Assembly: GCF_900087055.1 (NCBI RefSeq)
Contig: NZ_LT575468.1
Span: 1-64,000, forward strand
Origin: Plesiomonas shigelloides
Lineage (GTDB): Bacteria > Pseudomonadota > Gammaproteobacteria > Enterobacterales > CAMTGL01
Direction of reading: 5' to 3'
Length of the DNA: 64,000 nucleotides
The position numbers and the translations under genes were made by a program. Below, piece by piece: positions 28,580-38,433 of the stretch. How positions within the stretch are numbered: the stretch's first letter is position 1; every line of letters starts with the position of its first letter. Below the pieces are notes generated by a model that saw only the letters and a program-made list of their open reading frames with translations, was not told the origin of the DNA and made no database searches.

Positions 28580-29907
28580 GTAATTTGCAGCAAACCTTAG
28601 CGCGTCGCTTGGCGCTGGCTGGTCGGCAATTGCCAGAGCTGCCGGTGGCGCGCACCTATGGCCGCTTAACCCGCATGACCGGCTTGACGCTGGAGGCGGT
28701 CGGTTGCCGTCTCAGTAGCGGTCAGCGCTGCATGATAGAAACCGACAGTGGCGCGCTGGTGGAAGCGGAGGTGGTCGGGTTTGACCGTGAATCTTCGTTC
28801 CTGATGCCGATCCGGCACACCTCGGGGCTGCGCCCGGGTTGTCGCGTGCTGCCGCTGCAAGGCGACAGCAAAATTGCCGTCGGTTATGGCTTGCTGGGCC
28901 GCATTTTGAACGGTGTCGGTGAGCCGCTGGATAACCGCGGGCCGCTGCAAACCGATCAGCGTATTCACCTGCAAGGTGAGAGCATTAACCCGTTGATCCG
29001 TCAGCCGATCAGTGAGCAGTTGGATGTGGGCGTGCGCGCCATCAACGGCATGCTGAGTGTCGGTAAGGGCCAGCGTCTGGGGCTGTTTGCCGGTAGTGGG
29101 GTGGGTAAAAGTGTGCTGCTGGGGATGATGACCCGCAACACCACCGCCGAAATTACCGTGGTGGGCTTAATTGGCGAGCGTGGCCGTGAGGTGCGCGAAT
29201 TTATTGAGCATTCGCTGGGCAGTGAAGGGCTGAAAAATGCCGTCGTGATCGCCTCGCCAGCCGATGATCCGCCACTGCTGCGGCTGCGAGCGTCAGTATT
29301 ATGCCACCGAATTGCCGAGTTTTTCCGCGATCGCGGCCATGATGTGCTGCTGTTGATGGACTCCTTGACCCGTTACGCGCAGGCGCAGCGGGAAATTGCG
29401 CTGGCTGTCGGTGAGCCGCCAGCCACCAAAGGCTATCCGCCATCGGTATTTAGCCTGTTGCCACAATTGGTGGAGCGCGCGGGTAACGGCGCGCACGGCA
29501 AAGGCTCGATCACCGCCTTTTATACCGTGCTGTCCGAGGGCGATGACCAGCAAGATCCGATTGCTGATGCGGCGCGCGCGATTTTAGATGGGCACATCGT
29601 TCTCAATCGCACCTTGGCTGAAAGCGGCCATTATCCGGCGATCGATATTGAGCAGTCGATCAGCCGTGCCATGCCACAAATTGTATCCCCTGAGCACCTG
29701 CGGCAGGCGCAGTTGGTCAAACAACGCTATTCCCGTTACCGCCAAGTGCAAGACTTACTGGCCTTGGGCGGCTATCAACCGGGGCAAGATCCACAGTTGG
29801 ATACGGCGATTGCCAGTTATCCGGCGATCTGTGCCTATCTGCAGCAAGGCATGCAAGAAAAAGTCACCCTCGCCGACAGTACGGAACAGTTATTGCAACT
29901 GCGCTAA
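28576..29907 (+). CDS. fliI: Lateral flagellar export ATPase FliI
   Basis: FliI is the hexameric ATPase of flagellar protein export, related to the F1 beta subunit. The 443-residue protein has Walker [12 protein letters not shown] at about residues 171-181 and Walker [20 protein letters not shown] near 255. The ATPase alpha/beta signature [11 protein letters not shown] is near 355. The start overlaps the fliH stop in ATGA. FliJ follows after 98 bases. Confidence 0.95.
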   Translation: MSNLQQTLARRLALAGRQLPELPVARTYGRLTRMTGLTLEAVGCRLSSGQRCMIETDSGALVEAEVVGFDRESSFLMPIRHTSGLRPGCRVLPLQGDSKIAVGYGLLGRILNGVGEPLDNRGPLQTDQRIHLQGESINPLIRQPISEQLDVGVRAINGMLSVGKGQRLGLFAGSGVGKSVLLGMMTRNTTAEITVVGLIGERGREVREFIEHSLGSEGLKNAVVIASPADDPPLLRLRASVLCHRIAEFFRDRGHDVLLLMDSLTRYAQAQREIALAVGEPPATKGYPPSVFSLLPQLVERAGNGAHGKGSITAFYTVLSEGDDQQDPIADAARAILDGHIVLNRTLAESGHYPAIDIEQSISRAMPQIVSPEHLRQAQLVKQRYSRYRQVQDLLALGGYQPGQDPQLDTAIASYPAICAYLQQGMQEKVTLADSTEQLLQLR

Positions 29908-30005
29908 CCGGCAGCTGGCCGACCTGTGAGCGTCAGCCAGCCGTCAGTGGGTACACGGTGAATTCGTTGGCCTGAGGTGGAGTTTTCGAGGAGCGGTCTT
30001 GCGTT

Positions 30006-30449
30006 ATGTCTCGTCAGCACGGCGTGTTGCACGCCTGGTATCAGCAGCAGCAGCAGCGATTTGAACAGTTACAGTCCGAGCAGGGCAGTTGGCAGCGCCA
30101 GCAGCAGGCGCACGCTGAGCGCTTGGAATTGTTGCAGCAGGTCTCGACCCAATATGCGCTCGGTAGCGGCAATGGCTCCAGCGCGCTGCTGGTAAAAGGC
30201 ATTGGTCGCTTTCGTAACCAACTTTCCTTGATCACTCAATTGCAACAGCAAGAGCTGGCGCTGGCGGAAGCCGAGTTACGTGCCGCCCGTGAGCGGGTGT
30301 TGCATCAGCATCTGAATTTGAAAAAAGGCGATACCTTGCTGCAAAAGTTGCAGCAACAGCAGTTACAGCGCGAAGCGAAGCGTGAGCAGCGGGTGTTAGA
30401 TGAGCTGTCGGGACAGCGTTTTTTACGTCGTCAGCAGGCGTGCCGTTAA
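30006..30449 (+). CDS. fliJ: Lateral flagellar export chaperone-like protein FliJ
   Basis: The 147-residue, almost entirely helical protein is very rich in Gln and predicted to be a coiled coil, as expected for FliJ, the stalk-like partner of FliI and FlhA. The assignment rests on size, coiled-coil character and position directly after fliI at the end of the fliEFGHIJ operon. It converges on flgN with a 36-base gap in which I see no terminator. Confidence 0.82.
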   Translation: MSRQHGVLHAWYQQQQQRFEQLQSEQGSWQRQQQAHAERLELLQQVSTQYALGSGNGSSALLVKGIGRFRNQLSLITQLQQQELALAEAELRAARERVLHQHLNLKKGDTLLQKLQQQQLQREAKREQRVLDELSGQRFLRRQQACR

Positions 30450-30485
30450 CACGAAGCGGCGTAAGTTATTGCGGATGGCACAGGC

Positions 30486-30914
30486 TTAGCGCGGTGCGTA
30501 GGTCAGTCCCGCATCCGGTTTCAGTAATTGGGTGACCAGCTGTTTTTGCTGCGCCAGCAGTTTGCCGTTACGGCTATTTTGCTGCTGGCATGCTTGGATC
30601 AGCTGATGCAGCTGTTGCCATTGCTGTTGAGCACTGGCGCTGAGCTGTTCTGGCAAGGCACGAAACAGCGCTTGCATCCCGTGGTCATCGGCGGGCAGGC
30701 CGAGCGCTTGCAGGTGTTGGCAACGTTCGGTCGCGCGTTGCTGCAAGGTGTGCAGCAGCGGTTGCAACTGGTGGTTGCTGTCAGTTAAGCCACGGCTATC
30801 GCGCTGTTGCATCAACGTATACTGCTGCTGTAACAGCGGTTGCAGTTGCTGATAATCACGCACATCGTGCGCCAGTGTTTGCAGCAGCGCTTTAACGCGA
30901 GACTTACGATCCAT
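30486..30914 (-). CDS. flgN: Lateral flagellar hook-associated protein chaperone FlgN
   Basis: The 142-residue helical, Gln-rich protein lies downstream of flgM on the minus strand, the normal flgM-flgN order. FlgN is the export chaperone for FlgK and FlgL. The N-terminal LLQTLAHDVRDYQQLQPLL and the central repetitive helices fit the family. Identification is supported more by context than by motifs. Eight bases separate it from flgM. Confidence 0.8.
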   Translation of the reverse strand: MDRKSRVKALLQTLAHDVRDYQQLQPLLQQQYTLMQQRDSRGLTDSNHQLQPLLHTLQQRATERCQHLQALGLPADDHGMQALFRALPEQLSASAQQQWQQLHQLIQACQQQNSRNGKLLAQQKQLVTQLLKPDAGLTYAPR

Positions 30915-30922
30915 AGCGTGGT

Positions 30923-31198
30923 TTAGCCTTTGTAATGTTGATACAGGCTGTCAGCCAGACGATCGGTGTTGATACTCAAGCCACCTTGCGCCAGCAGAGC
31001 GCGCATCTTCGCGACTTTCTCTAAATCTACTTCCGCCGGACGTGGCGTTTGCTGCGCTTGTTCCAGCATTTTCAGATCGCGGCTCAGGGCCACGGACTCA
31101 ACCGGCTTGCTGTTGGCTGCGGGAGTTTTCTGGGCGGTGCCGCTGGCCGGAGTCAGTACGCTGCTGACGGCCACGTCACGCTGTACTTTACCAATCAT
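30923..31198 (-). CDS. flgM: Lateral anti-sigma-28 factor FlgM
   Basis: FlgM holds the flagellar sigma-28 factor (here probably LafS) inactive until it is exported through the finished hook. I chose ATG 31198 because AAAAGGAG lies six bases in front. An in-frame upstream start at 31297 would add 33 unrelated residues. The 91-residue product has the unstructured Ser/Thr/Ala/Pro-rich N-terminal half and a C-terminal sigma-binding half, VDLEKVAKMRALLAQGGLSI and DSLYQHYKG, typical of FlgM. A weak sigma-28-like sequence (GTTA-N15-GCCGTATA, minus strand, around 31310-31336) lies upstream; I give it little weight. Confidence 0.88.
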   Translation of the reverse strand: MIGKVQRDVAVSSVLTPASGTAQKTPAANSKPVESVALSRDLKMLEQAQQTPRPAEVDLEKVAKMRALLAQGGLSINTDRLADSLYQHYKG

Positions 31199-31424
31199 GG
31201 TTGCTCCTTTTGCATTAGGCAGTGTAGGCATCATGGTGGTGCTTACCTTAACGTCATCGGTGAAGTCAGTGCGTCGCCGTGAGTGTGGCTGTGGCATCTG
31301 ACCGCTTGATTATATACGGCGACCGGCTACTGGCCTAACTTAAATCAGAGCGCACTTTTTTCGGACGTTTTTTATTTGTGGCACATAATTGCCGGTGGCA
31401 GCGGCAAAAATCCGGCACTGACGG

Positions 31425-32120
31425 TTAAAAGTCGGTCATAACTTGACCCGGTCCGCTCACTCGGGCCCGAATTTCCTTGCCGCTGATGCTGTTTTGAATC
31501 CGAATTTTTTTGCCCTGACTGCCATCTTCCAGCGCAATTCCTTTCATTGAGGCACTGACCCCATCCTTTTGCGCCAAGATCACCACTTCATCGCCGCGCT
31601 TAATCAGATCCGGTGCGGTCAGCATATTGCGATTAATCAGGCGACCGGCCGGTAGATTGCGGCGCAATGTCTGGCCAATCAGCGCCTGTGGATCGGTGAA
31701 ATAGGCTTGGCGTAAAAACGCGATATCGGTGGCTTTAACGCTCAGATCGCCGGCGTTCAGCACTTGGCCGCGCTCAAGGTTACGGCTGGCGAAAATCAAC
31801 GGCAGCAAGATGGAAACATCGGCTTTGACATGCAAACGCCAGGTTTTGGGGGCGCTACAGCGCACTTCGTAACTGACGCGACCGGCCGGTGGGTCCTCGC
31901 TCAGGCGCTGAATTTGCGGCGGCGTGGCGCACTCTGGGAAGTCCGGCATGTTGCGCAGCTTAACGTCAAACTGCTGACTCTTTTGTGCTTTTGCGAACGA
32001 TGTCACGTCCTGTTGGATAAATTGCGTCACTTGTTCGGCGGGGGTCACGGCCGCCCACAGGGGGGTACTGCCGAGCAGCAGGGCCGGCAGCAAGCCGAAG
32101 TATCGAGCCAGCATGGACAT
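31425..32120 (-). CDS. flgA: Lateral flagellar P-ring assembly chaperone FlgA
   Basis: FlgA is a periplasmic chaperone for P-ring (FlgI) assembly. The 231-residue precursor has a signal peptide (about residues 1-23, ending PLWA) and a C-terminal SAF-like domain with ERGQVLNAGDLSVK near 135 and GDEVVILAQKDG near 185. ATG 32120 is preceded by AAAGGAG at five bases. The gene is divergent from flgB and upstream of flgM on the same strand, as in enteric bacteria. Confidence 0.93.
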   Translation of the reverse strand: MSMLARYFGLLPALLLGSTPLWAAVTPAEQVTQFIQQDVTSFAKAQKSQQFDVKLRNMPDFPECATPPQIQRLSEDPPAGRVSYEVRCSAPKTWRLHVKADVSILLPLIFASRNLERGQVLNAGDLSVKATDIAFLRQAYFTDPQALIGQTLRRNLPAGRLINRNMLTAPDLIKRGDEVVILAQKDGVSASMKGIALEDGSQGKKIRIQNSISGKEIRARVSGPGQVMTDF

Positions 32121-32229
32121 GGCGTCTCCTTTAATGCGCAGGAAGCACAGTTTCCGCTACTGACCGGGCGCGGTTGCCTGGGGAATCTGTGCGCGGTTTT
32201 GCGCATTGTAATCCAGATGGTTAAAAAAT

Positions 32230-32245
32230 TGGCGTGTTAATTGCT
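32230..32245 (+). promoter_or_regulatory. Sigma-54 promoter of the flgB operon
   Basis: TGGCGT-GTTAA-TTGCT keeps the essential GG and GC at the right spacing. The predicted start is about 32 bases before the flgB ATG at 32288. Confidence 0.75.
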
Positions 32246-32287
32246 AAGAGACAGGGCTTATTCACGTTGTTTGCAGGGGGACAGAAC

Positions 32288-32665
32288 ATGTCACTGAGTT
32301 TTGATAAAGCGCTGGGTGTTTTTCCGCACACGCTCGATTTTCGCACTGAACGGGCCAAGGTTCTGGCCGGTAACCTCGCCAACGTGGATACCCCGGATTA
32401 CAAGGCGCGCGACATCAGTTTTAAAGATGTGATGCGGCAGATTAATCGCTCGTCAATGAGCGCCGAGTTTGGCAGCCGTGCGGCGGCCGAACCGAATTAT
32501 GTGGCCATGTACCGCAATCCGTATCAGCCATCGAAAGATGGCAACACCGTTGATCAGGGTGTTGAGCAGGCGCAGTTTGCGCGTAACGCGATGGACTTTC
32601 AGACCAGCTTGACCTTCATGAACATGACCTTCAGCGGGTTAAAGCAAGCAATTACCGGACAGTAA
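32288..32665 (+). CDS. flgB: Lateral flagellar proximal rod protein FlgB
   Basis: The 125-residue rod subunit has the N-terminal flagellar basal-body motif VLAGNLANVDTPDYKARDISF at about residues 24-44 and a C-terminal helix. ATG 32288 follows a strong AGGGGGA. An in-frame ATG at 32234 would place the start within the sigma-54 promoter and is rejected. First gene of the long flgBCDEFGHIJ run. Confidence 0.94.
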   Translation: MSLSFDKALGVFPHTLDFRTERAKVLAGNLANVDTPDYKARDISFKDVMRQINRSSMSAEFGSRAAAEPNYVAMYRNPYQPSKDGNTVDQGVEQAQFARNAMDFQTSLTFMNMTFSGLKQAITGQ

Positions 32666-32676
32666 TGAGGTAACCG

Positions 32677-33099
32677 ATGTCATTCGGAGATATTTATGAC
32701 ATCGCCGGTTCGGCGATGACCGCGCAAACCGTACGACTCAACACCGTGGCCAGTAACATGGCGAACGTGGATGTTACGGCCGGTAGCGCAGCAGAGGCAT
32801 ACCGAGCGCGTCGGCCGGTGTTCTCTACCATTATGGGGAATACCGCGCACGGTGGTCTGGCGACCGCCAAAGTGAACATTCGCGGGATCGAAGAGAGCCA
32901 AGCGCCATTAACGCGCCGTTATGAGCCGAAAAACCCGCAAGCCGACAAAGACGGCTATGTGTTCGTCTCGAACGTCAACATCGTGGAAGAGATGGCGGAC
33001 ATGATGGCAGCGTCACGCAGCTTTGAAACCAACGTGGATGTGCTATCCCGCGTGCGCAGCATGCAGCAAGGGATTTTGCGTCTGGGCAATCCGGCCTAA
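32677..33099 (+). CDS. flgC: Lateral flagellar proximal rod protein FlgC
   Basis: The 140-residue rod subunit has the N-terminal motif RLNTVASNMANVDVT (about 20-34) and the C-terminal rod/hook family motif VNIVEEMADMMAASRSFETNV near 103-123. It lies 11 bases after flgB. Confidence 0.94.
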   Translation: MSFGDIYDIAGSAMTAQTVRLNTVASNMANVDVTAGSAAEAYRARRPVFSTIMGNTAHGGLATAKVNIRGIEESQAPLTRRYEPKNPQADKDGYVFVSNVNIVEEMADMMAASRSFETNVDVLSRVRSMQQGILRLGNPA

Positions 33100-33145
33100 G
33101 TGGGTTCGGCTTACGTTTTCGATTATCTGATTTTAAGGACGTCTC

Positions 33146-33880
33146 ATGAGTCTGGCCCGAGTACAGTCTTCCAACCAGCCTTCGGCTGATGATGCCATGC
33201 CGCAGGGCGCGGTGAGCAAAAACGGGATCAACCCGACCAAAAACGATTTTATGACCATGATGGTGGCGCAAATTCGCAACCAGAACCCGCTCAACCCGAT
33301 GGACGGTACCCAGTACCTGACCCAGCTTGGCATGATGTCGGCGGTCGAGAGTCTGGAAGGGGTGAAGATGGGCATGCTGAACCTCAACATTGGCATGAGC
33401 AATGTGGAGATGCTGCAGAGCACCAACCTGATTGGCAAGAGCGTGTTGATGGAAGTCAACAATGCGCTGGAAGTCAAAGAAGGCCAGAAACTCGATGGTC
33501 GCATCCGTCTGGATAAAGCGGCGGATAACGTCAAAGTGGCGGTATACGACGAAGAGGGTAAGTTGGTCGACACCCTGAAACTGGGTCCACAGCCTGCCGG
33601 TTTGGTGAAGTTTGAGATTGATGGCGACAAGCTGGGTGCCGGCAAATACAAATTTGAAGTGTTGGGTGAGAGCGGCAGCGATGCGTGGAGTCAGAACGTG
33701 CTGTTGGCGGCCAAGGTGCAAGCCGTACACATCAGTACTGACGGCATTACCCCAAACCAGCTAGAGCTGGAGGGGATTGGCAAGATGTCACTCTATGACA
33801 TGCGTGAGATTACTGATTCGGATACAGCTCCGATGATGGCGAAATCTTCCCGTAAACCATTCCCGTTTTCTCTCATCTGA
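33146..33880 (+). CDS. flgD: Lateral flagellar hook-cap protein FlgD
   Basis: FlgD caps the growing hook. The 244-residue protein has the conserved N-terminal export and cap region KNDFMTMMVAQIRNQNPLNP (about 32-51) followed by DGTQYLTQLGMMSAVE. A beta-rich FlgD Tudor/fibronectin-like middle part follows (about 85-215). It sits between flgC and flgE. Confidence 0.93.
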   Translation: MSLARVQSSNQPSADDAMPQGAVSKNGINPTKNDFMTMMVAQIRNQNPLNPMDGTQYLTQLGMMSAVESLEGVKMGMLNLNIGMSNVEMLQSTNLIGKSVLMEVNNALEVKEGQKLDGRIRLDKAADNVKVAVYDEEGKLVDTLKLGPQPAGLVKFEIDGDKLGAGKYKFEVLGESGSDAWSQNVLLAAKVQAVHISTDGITPNQLELEGIGKMSLYDMREITDSDTAPMMAKSSRKPFPFSLI

Positions 33881-33906
33881 TCCCGTAAGATTTTTCAGGA
33901 GTTTGT

Positions 33907-35082
33907 ATGTCTTTTAATATTGGCCTGAGTGGTCTGAAAGCGACCAGTGAGCAGATGAACACCATCAGCCACAACATTGCCAACGGCTCAACCGCCGGCT
34001 TTAAATCATCGCGTACCGAGTTTCAGGATGTCTATTCAGCCACTTTCGGCGGTGGCCAAGCCAACGGTGTGGCGGTGTCTAACATCCGTCAAAGCTTTGC
34101 TACCGGCAGCATGACCACCACGGGCCGTAATGCCGACTTAGCAATCAACGGTGATGGCTTTTTTGTGGTCGAGAACAACGGTCAGAAGTTTTACACCCGC
34201 GCCGGGATCTTCGATACCCGTCAGGACAAGAACAACCCAAGCATGCTGAATCTGGTCAGCCCAGATGGCTCGCTGCTGCTGGGTAAAGGCGGTCAGCCAA
34301 TCACCATCGACCAAGCTGATCAGGCACCGAAGGCCAGCACCAAAGGCTCGCTGGGTCTGAATCTGGATTCTGGTGCTCCGGTGATTGATGCAGCAAAACC
34401 GTTTGATATCAATGATCCGGCTACCTATAACTCCACCAGCACCGTGAAGGTGTATGACAAGCTGGGTAATGAGCATCAGGTGACCCAATACTATCGCAAG
34501 ACCGCCGATGGTAAGTGGGACATGCATGTGGCGATGGATAACACCCTGTTGCCAGGTGGTGCGACCCCTGTGGAGTTTGATGATACTGGCAAGCTGACCA
34601 AGCCAAGCCCATCCAACCTGTCATTGACCTTGCCTAACGGTCAACCGTTGGCGCTGGACATGAGTGCCATGACCCAGTACGGCGGCGGCTTTAGCATCAA
34701 CTCAGTGAACTCCGATGGCTATGCGGCGGGTAAGTTTGCTAACTGGTCCTTTGAGCCGGACGGCACCGTGGTGGCCCGTTATACCAATGGCGAAAAAGTC
34801 AGCCAAGGTCAGCTGCAACTGGCGCGTTTTACCAATAACGAAGGTCTGCAACCAGCCGGTGGTAACCGCTGGACCGAAACGTTTGCGTCTGGTCAGGCGA
34901 TGACGGGCGTGGCAGGGGAAGGTCAGTTGGGCGGCATTTTGACCGGTCGTTATGAGAACTCCAACGTGAATATCACCGATGAAATGGTCGGTTTGATGGG
35001 CGCGCAGAGCAGCTATCAGGCTAACGCCAAGTCCATTCAGGTCGCCAATGAGATGACCAAGATCCTGTTCAACTCTCTGTAA
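33907..35082 (+). CDS. flgE: Lateral flagellar hook protein FlgE
   Basis: The hook subunit has 391 residues, with the N-terminal motif NTISHNIANGSTAGFKSSRT (about 18-37). The central hook domains include DLAINGDGFFVVENNGQKF near 77. The C-terminal end is EMVGLMGAQSSYQANAKS and VANEMTKILFNSL. It starts 26 bases after flgD with AGGAG in front. The usual hook-length control partner, LafE, is encoded later in the same locus. Confidence 0.95.
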   Translation: MSFNIGLSGLKATSEQMNTISHNIANGSTAGFKSSRTEFQDVYSATFGGGQANGVAVSNIRQSFATGSMTTTGRNADLAINGDGFFVVENNGQKFYTRAGIFDTRQDKNNPSMLNLVSPDGSLLLGKGGQPITIDQADQAPKASTKGSLGLNLDSGAPVIDAAKPFDINDPATYNSTSTVKVYDKLGNEHQVTQYYRKTADGKWDMHVAMDNTLLPGGATPVEFDDTGKLTKPSPSNLSLTLPNGQPLALDMSAMTQYGGGFSINSVNSDGYAAGKFANWSFEPDGTVVARYTNGEKVSQGQLQLARFTNNEGLQPAGGNRWTETFASGQAMTGVAGEGQLGGILTGRYENSNVNITDEMVGLMGAQSSYQANAKSIQVANEMTKILFNSL

Positions 35083-35097
35083 GGCGCGGCTTAAGTC

Positions 35098-35823
35098 ATG
35101 GATAAATTGCTGTTTACTGCGCTGTCTGGTGCGCGTCGGACCTTAATGTCACAGCAGGTACAGGCCAACAACCTGGCCAACGTGAACACCACCGGTTTTC
35201 GCGCTGACTTGGAGCAGGCGTCCACGGAGCTGTTGCGTGGCGCCGGTTACCAAACGCGGGCACTGGTCGGTGAGCAAGCGCTGGGCTCGGACTTTTCCGG
35301 TGGCGCGCTGCAGCGTACCGATCGTCCGTTAGACGTAGCCATTCAGGGTGACGGTTTTTTTGCCGTGGAAACCCCACAAGGCGAAGCCTATACCCGCGCC
35401 GGTAACTTCACCACCAACGACGCCGGTGAGCTGAGCGTCAATGGTCATCCGCTCATGGGCACCGACGGCCCGATCGTGTTGCCGGAATACAGCCAATTGA
35501 CCGTGGGGAAAGACGGCACGTTGTCGATCGTGGCGCCGAATGGCGGCCTGATGCAAGAAGCCGGTCAGCTTAAATTGGTCAATCCGAAACCCGATCAAAT
35601 CGCGAAAAGCCCTGATGGCCTGTTTCGCATGCTGGATAACAGCAGTGCTCCTGCCGATGACGGCGTACAGGTGGCCAGCGGCTATTTGGAGTCCAGCAAC
35701 GTCAACGCGGTTGACGCGATGATCCGCAACATGACTTTGGCGCGTAACTTTGAACTTCAGGTCAAGATGATGAAAACCGCAGAGGATTTAACCACTGCCG
35801 GTAACCGTCTGATCCGTGAGTAA
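35098..35823 (+). CDS. flgF: Lateral flagellar proximal rod protein FlgF
   Basis: The 241-residue rod subunit has QVQANNLANVNTTGFRADLE at about residues 19-38, the middle motif VAIQGDGFFAVETPQGEAY near 80, and the C-terminal motif SSNVNAVDAMIRNMTLARNF near 199. It follows flgE by 15 bases and precedes flgG by 11. Confidence 0.94.
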   Translation: MDKLLFTALSGARRTLMSQQVQANNLANVNTTGFRADLEQASTELLRGAGYQTRALVGEQALGSDFSGGALQRTDRPLDVAIQGDGFFAVETPQGEAYTRAGNFTTNDAGELSVNGHPLMGTDGPIVLPEYSQLTVGKDGTLSIVAPNGGLMQEAGQLKLVNPKPDQIAKSPDGLFRMLDNSSAPADDGVQVASGYLESSNVNAVDAMIRNMTLARNFELQVKMMKTAEDLTTAGNRLIRE

Positions 35824-35834
35824 GGCATAACAGA

Positions 35835-36620
35835 ATGAATGCAGCATTATGGGTAAGTAAAACCGGTCTGGCGGCACAAGATGTCCAGATGCAGGTGATT
35901 TCCAACAACTTAGCGAACGTTAACACCATCGGCTTTAAGCAAGATCGCGCCGCGTTTGAAGATCTGTTCTATCAGATCAAAAAGCAGCCTGGTGGTATGG
36001 CCGATCAGCAAAATGAGACCCCAGGTGGTCTGATGCTGGGTAACGGTGTGCGTGTGGTGGGCACCGAAAAGCTGATGAAGACTGGTGCCTATCAGCAAAC
36101 TGACGTGCCGACCGATATGTCGATTCAAGGTCAGGGCTTTTTCCAGATTGAAATGCCGGATGGCACCATGGCCTATACCCGTAACGGCCAGTTCCACCGC
36201 AATGCCGAAGGCATGCTGGTGAACTCCAGCGGTCTGCCGCTGAGCCCGAATATCGAGATCCCAGAAAATGCGACCAGCTTTTCGGTGGGAACCGATGGCA
36301 CTGTGACCTATACCAGCGCCGATGATCCGCAGCCGCAAGAGCTGGGCCAAATCACTCTGGTGAACTTCACCAACCCAGCCGGTCTGGAAGCGGCCGGTAG
36401 CAACCTGTTCAAAGAAACCGGAGCCAGTGGCGCGCCGAATGAAGGGGTAGCCGGTGAAAATGGGCTGGGTCAGCTTAAGCAGTTCTCACTGGAAGGTTCC
36501 AACGTGAGCGTAGTGGAAGAGATGGTGAACATGATCACTACTCAGCGCGCTTATGAAATGAACGCCAAAGTGGTTTCCAGTGCCGATCAGATGCTGAAGT
36601 TTGTGAGTCAGTCACTGTAA
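35835..36620 (+). CDS. flgG: Lateral flagellar distal rod protein FlgG
   Basis: The 261-residue rod subunit (260 in E. coli) has the motif MQVISNNLANVNTIGFKQDR at about residues 19-38, QGQGFFQIEMPDGTMAYTRNG near 98, and the C-terminal SNVSVVEEMVNMITTQRAYEM near 224. It lies in the flgFG pair typical of all flagella. Confidence 0.95.
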   Translation: MNAALWVSKTGLAAQDVQMQVISNNLANVNTIGFKQDRAAFEDLFYQIKKQPGGMADQQNETPGGLMLGNGVRVVGTEKLMKTGAYQQTDVPTDMSIQGQGFFQIEMPDGTMAYTRNGQFHRNAEGMLVNSSGLPLSPNIEIPENATSFSVGTDGTVTYTSADDPQPQELGQITLVNFTNPAGLEAAGSNLFKETGASGAPNEGVAGENGLGQLKQFSLEGSNVSVVEEMVNMITTQRAYEMNAKVVSSADQMLKFVSQSL

Positions 36621-36670
36621 TTAGCGTGACGAGCGGCGCACGTGGCGAATAAAGAGAGAGTAAACCTAAG

Positions 36671-37330
36671 ATGAGACGCGTTCTGGTTCTGTTAACCTTA
36701 TTGCTGGCCGGGTGTGCGCACCCGCCAATCGGCCCGTATCCGGGGGAAGATGAATTCACCCCACCGCCGATGAAATTGCCAGCGATGGAAAGGGACAAGG
36801 ACGGTGGCCTGTTCAGTACCGATTACAACATGGCACTGTTTCAGGACCGGCGCGCGTTCCGGGTTGGCGATGTGCTGACGGTGGTACTGCAAGAGCAGAC
36901 CAGCTCCAGCAAGAAGGCTGGTACCAGCTTTGGCAAAGAGAGCAACACCAGCATCGGTGCCGCCACCTTGTTTGGCAGTGAGTACCCGAAAGCGGCGTCG
37001 TCATTGGGTGCCGATCGCGACTTTAAGGGCAACTCCACCAGTTCGCAGCAAAACTCGCTCTCCGGCAGCATCACCGTACTGGTGTATGAAGTGATGCCGA
37101 ACGGCATTTTGCGCGTGCGCGGCGAGAAGTGGCTGCGTCTGAACCAAGGTGACGAGTATATCCGTCTCAACGGTTTGGTGCGGGTGGATGATATCGACGG
37201 GACGAACCGCGTGTCGTCGCAGCGTCTGGCGGATGCGCGGATCACTTACTCCGGTCGCGGCGCACTGGCTGACTCCAACTCGGCAGGTTGGTTGACCCGC
37301 TTCTTTAACAGCCCGTTCTTCCCGATCTGA
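36671..37330 (+). CDS. flgH: Lateral flagellar L-ring lipoprotein FlgH
   Basis: FlgH forms the outer-membrane L ring. The 219-residue precursor has a lipoprotein signal with lipobox LLAGC, Cys15 being the lipidated residue. Conserved parts include [22 protein letters not shown] near 58 and [22 protein letters not shown] near 137. Confidence 0.94.
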   Translation: MRRVLVLLTLLLAGCAHPPIGPYPGEDEFTPPPMKLPAMERDKDGGLFSTDYNMALFQDRRAFRVGDVLTVVLQEQTSSSKKAGTSFGKESNTSIGAATLFGSEYPKAASSLGADRDFKGNSTSSQQNSLSGSITVLVYEVMPNGILRVRGEKWLRLNQGDEYIRLNGLVRVDDIDGTNRVSSQRLADARITYSGRGALADSNSAGWLTRFFNSPFFPI

Positions 37331-37338
37331 GGATGATA

Positions 37339-38433
37339 ATGAAGAGATGTTATTGGCTGCTGGCTCTGTGGCTTGGCAGCATGTCAGCCGTGGCGGCGCC
37401 ACTGCTGGATATGGTGGACGTACAGGGGATCCGGGAAAACCAGCTGGTCGGTTACGGCTTGGTGGTCGGTCTTAGCGGTACGGGTGATAAAAGCCAAACC
37501 AAGTTCACCTCACAGTCGATCAAAAACATGCTAAGCCAGTTCGGGGTGCAATTGCCGGCCAATGCCGATCCGAAACTGAAAAACGTGGCCGCGGTTGCGG
37601 TCAGCGCCACTTTGCCACCACTGGCGGCGAAAGGTCAGGCGCTGGACATTACGGTCTCTTCGATGGGGGATGCCAAGAGTCTGCGCGGCGGTACCTTGCT
37701 GTTGACGCCACTGCGTGGGGTCGATGGCCAAGTGTATGCCATGGCACAAGGTAATCTGGTGGTGGGTGGTTTGAATGCCGAAGGCGCCAGTGGTAGCGGG
37801 ATCACGGTCAATATCCCAACCGCCGGTTTGATCCCGAACGGCGCCCTGATTGAGCGCGAAATTCCGTCTTCATTCCTGACCAATCCTGACATCGTTCTGA
37901 ATTTGAAACAGCCCGGTTTTAACACGGCGCGTAACATCGAGATGGCGATTAACCGCGTGTTGGGCCCAGGGGTTGCCAATGCGCAGAGTAATGCCAAAGT
38001 GGTGATGCGGGCGCCGTTAGATCCGAGCCAGCGCGTGAGTTTTATGGCGGCGCTGGAGAACTTGAAGGTGGCGGAAGGGCCAACGCCAGCACGCATTATC
38101 TTCAATGCCCGTACCGGCACTATCGTGATGGGACAGAACGTGCGTGTGCGTCCAGCGGTGGTCAGCCACGGCTCGCTGACGGTGAACATTGTCGAGAACT
38201 CGCGGGTCAGTCAGCCTAACCCGTTGTCGAATGGGCAGACGGTGGTCACCCCGCAGTCGAATGTCAGCGTGAACGAAGAGCGTGGCAAGGCGTTTGTCTG
38301 GCCGGCTGGCACTTCACTGAAAACGATTGTTGATGCCATCAACAGCTTGGGTGCGACCCCGAGCGATCTGATGTCGATTTTGCAGGCACTCAAACAGGCC
38401 GGCGCGCTGGAAGGCGAGCTGATTGTCATATGA
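37339..38433 (+). CDS. flgI: Lateral flagellar P-ring protein FlgI
   Basis: FlgI forms the periplasmic P ring around the rod. The precursor of 364 residues has a signal peptide of about 20 residues (ending SAVAA) followed by the conserved mature start [20 protein letters not shown]. Two nearby ATGs exist; 37339 has GAGGA at five bases, whereas 37333 lacks one, so I prefer 37339. The stop overlaps the flgJ start (ATGA). Confidence 0.94.
   Translation: MKRCYWLLALWLGSMSAVAAPLLDMVDVQGIRENQLVGYGLVVGLSGTGDKSQTKFTSQSIKNMLSQFGVQLPANADPKLKNVAAVAVSATLPPLAAKGQALDITVSSMGDAKSLRGGTLLLTPLRGVDGQVYAMAQGNLVVGGLNAEGASGSGITVNIPTAGLIPNGALIEREIPSSFLTNPDIVLNLKQPGFNTARNIEMAINRVLGPGVANAQSNAKVVMRAPLDPSQRVSFMAALENLKVAEGPTPARIIFNARTGTIVMGQNVRVRPAVVSHGSLTVNIVENSRVSQPNPLSNGQTVVTPQSNVSVNEERGKAFVWPAGTSLKTIVDAINSLGATPSDLMSILQALKQAGALEGELIVI

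Noticed and set aside
31379-31392. TGGCAC-N4-TTGC, sigma-54-like, plus strand
   Set aside because: GG-to-GC spacing is one base too short and it points away from flgM/flgN into the end of flgA on the opposite strand.
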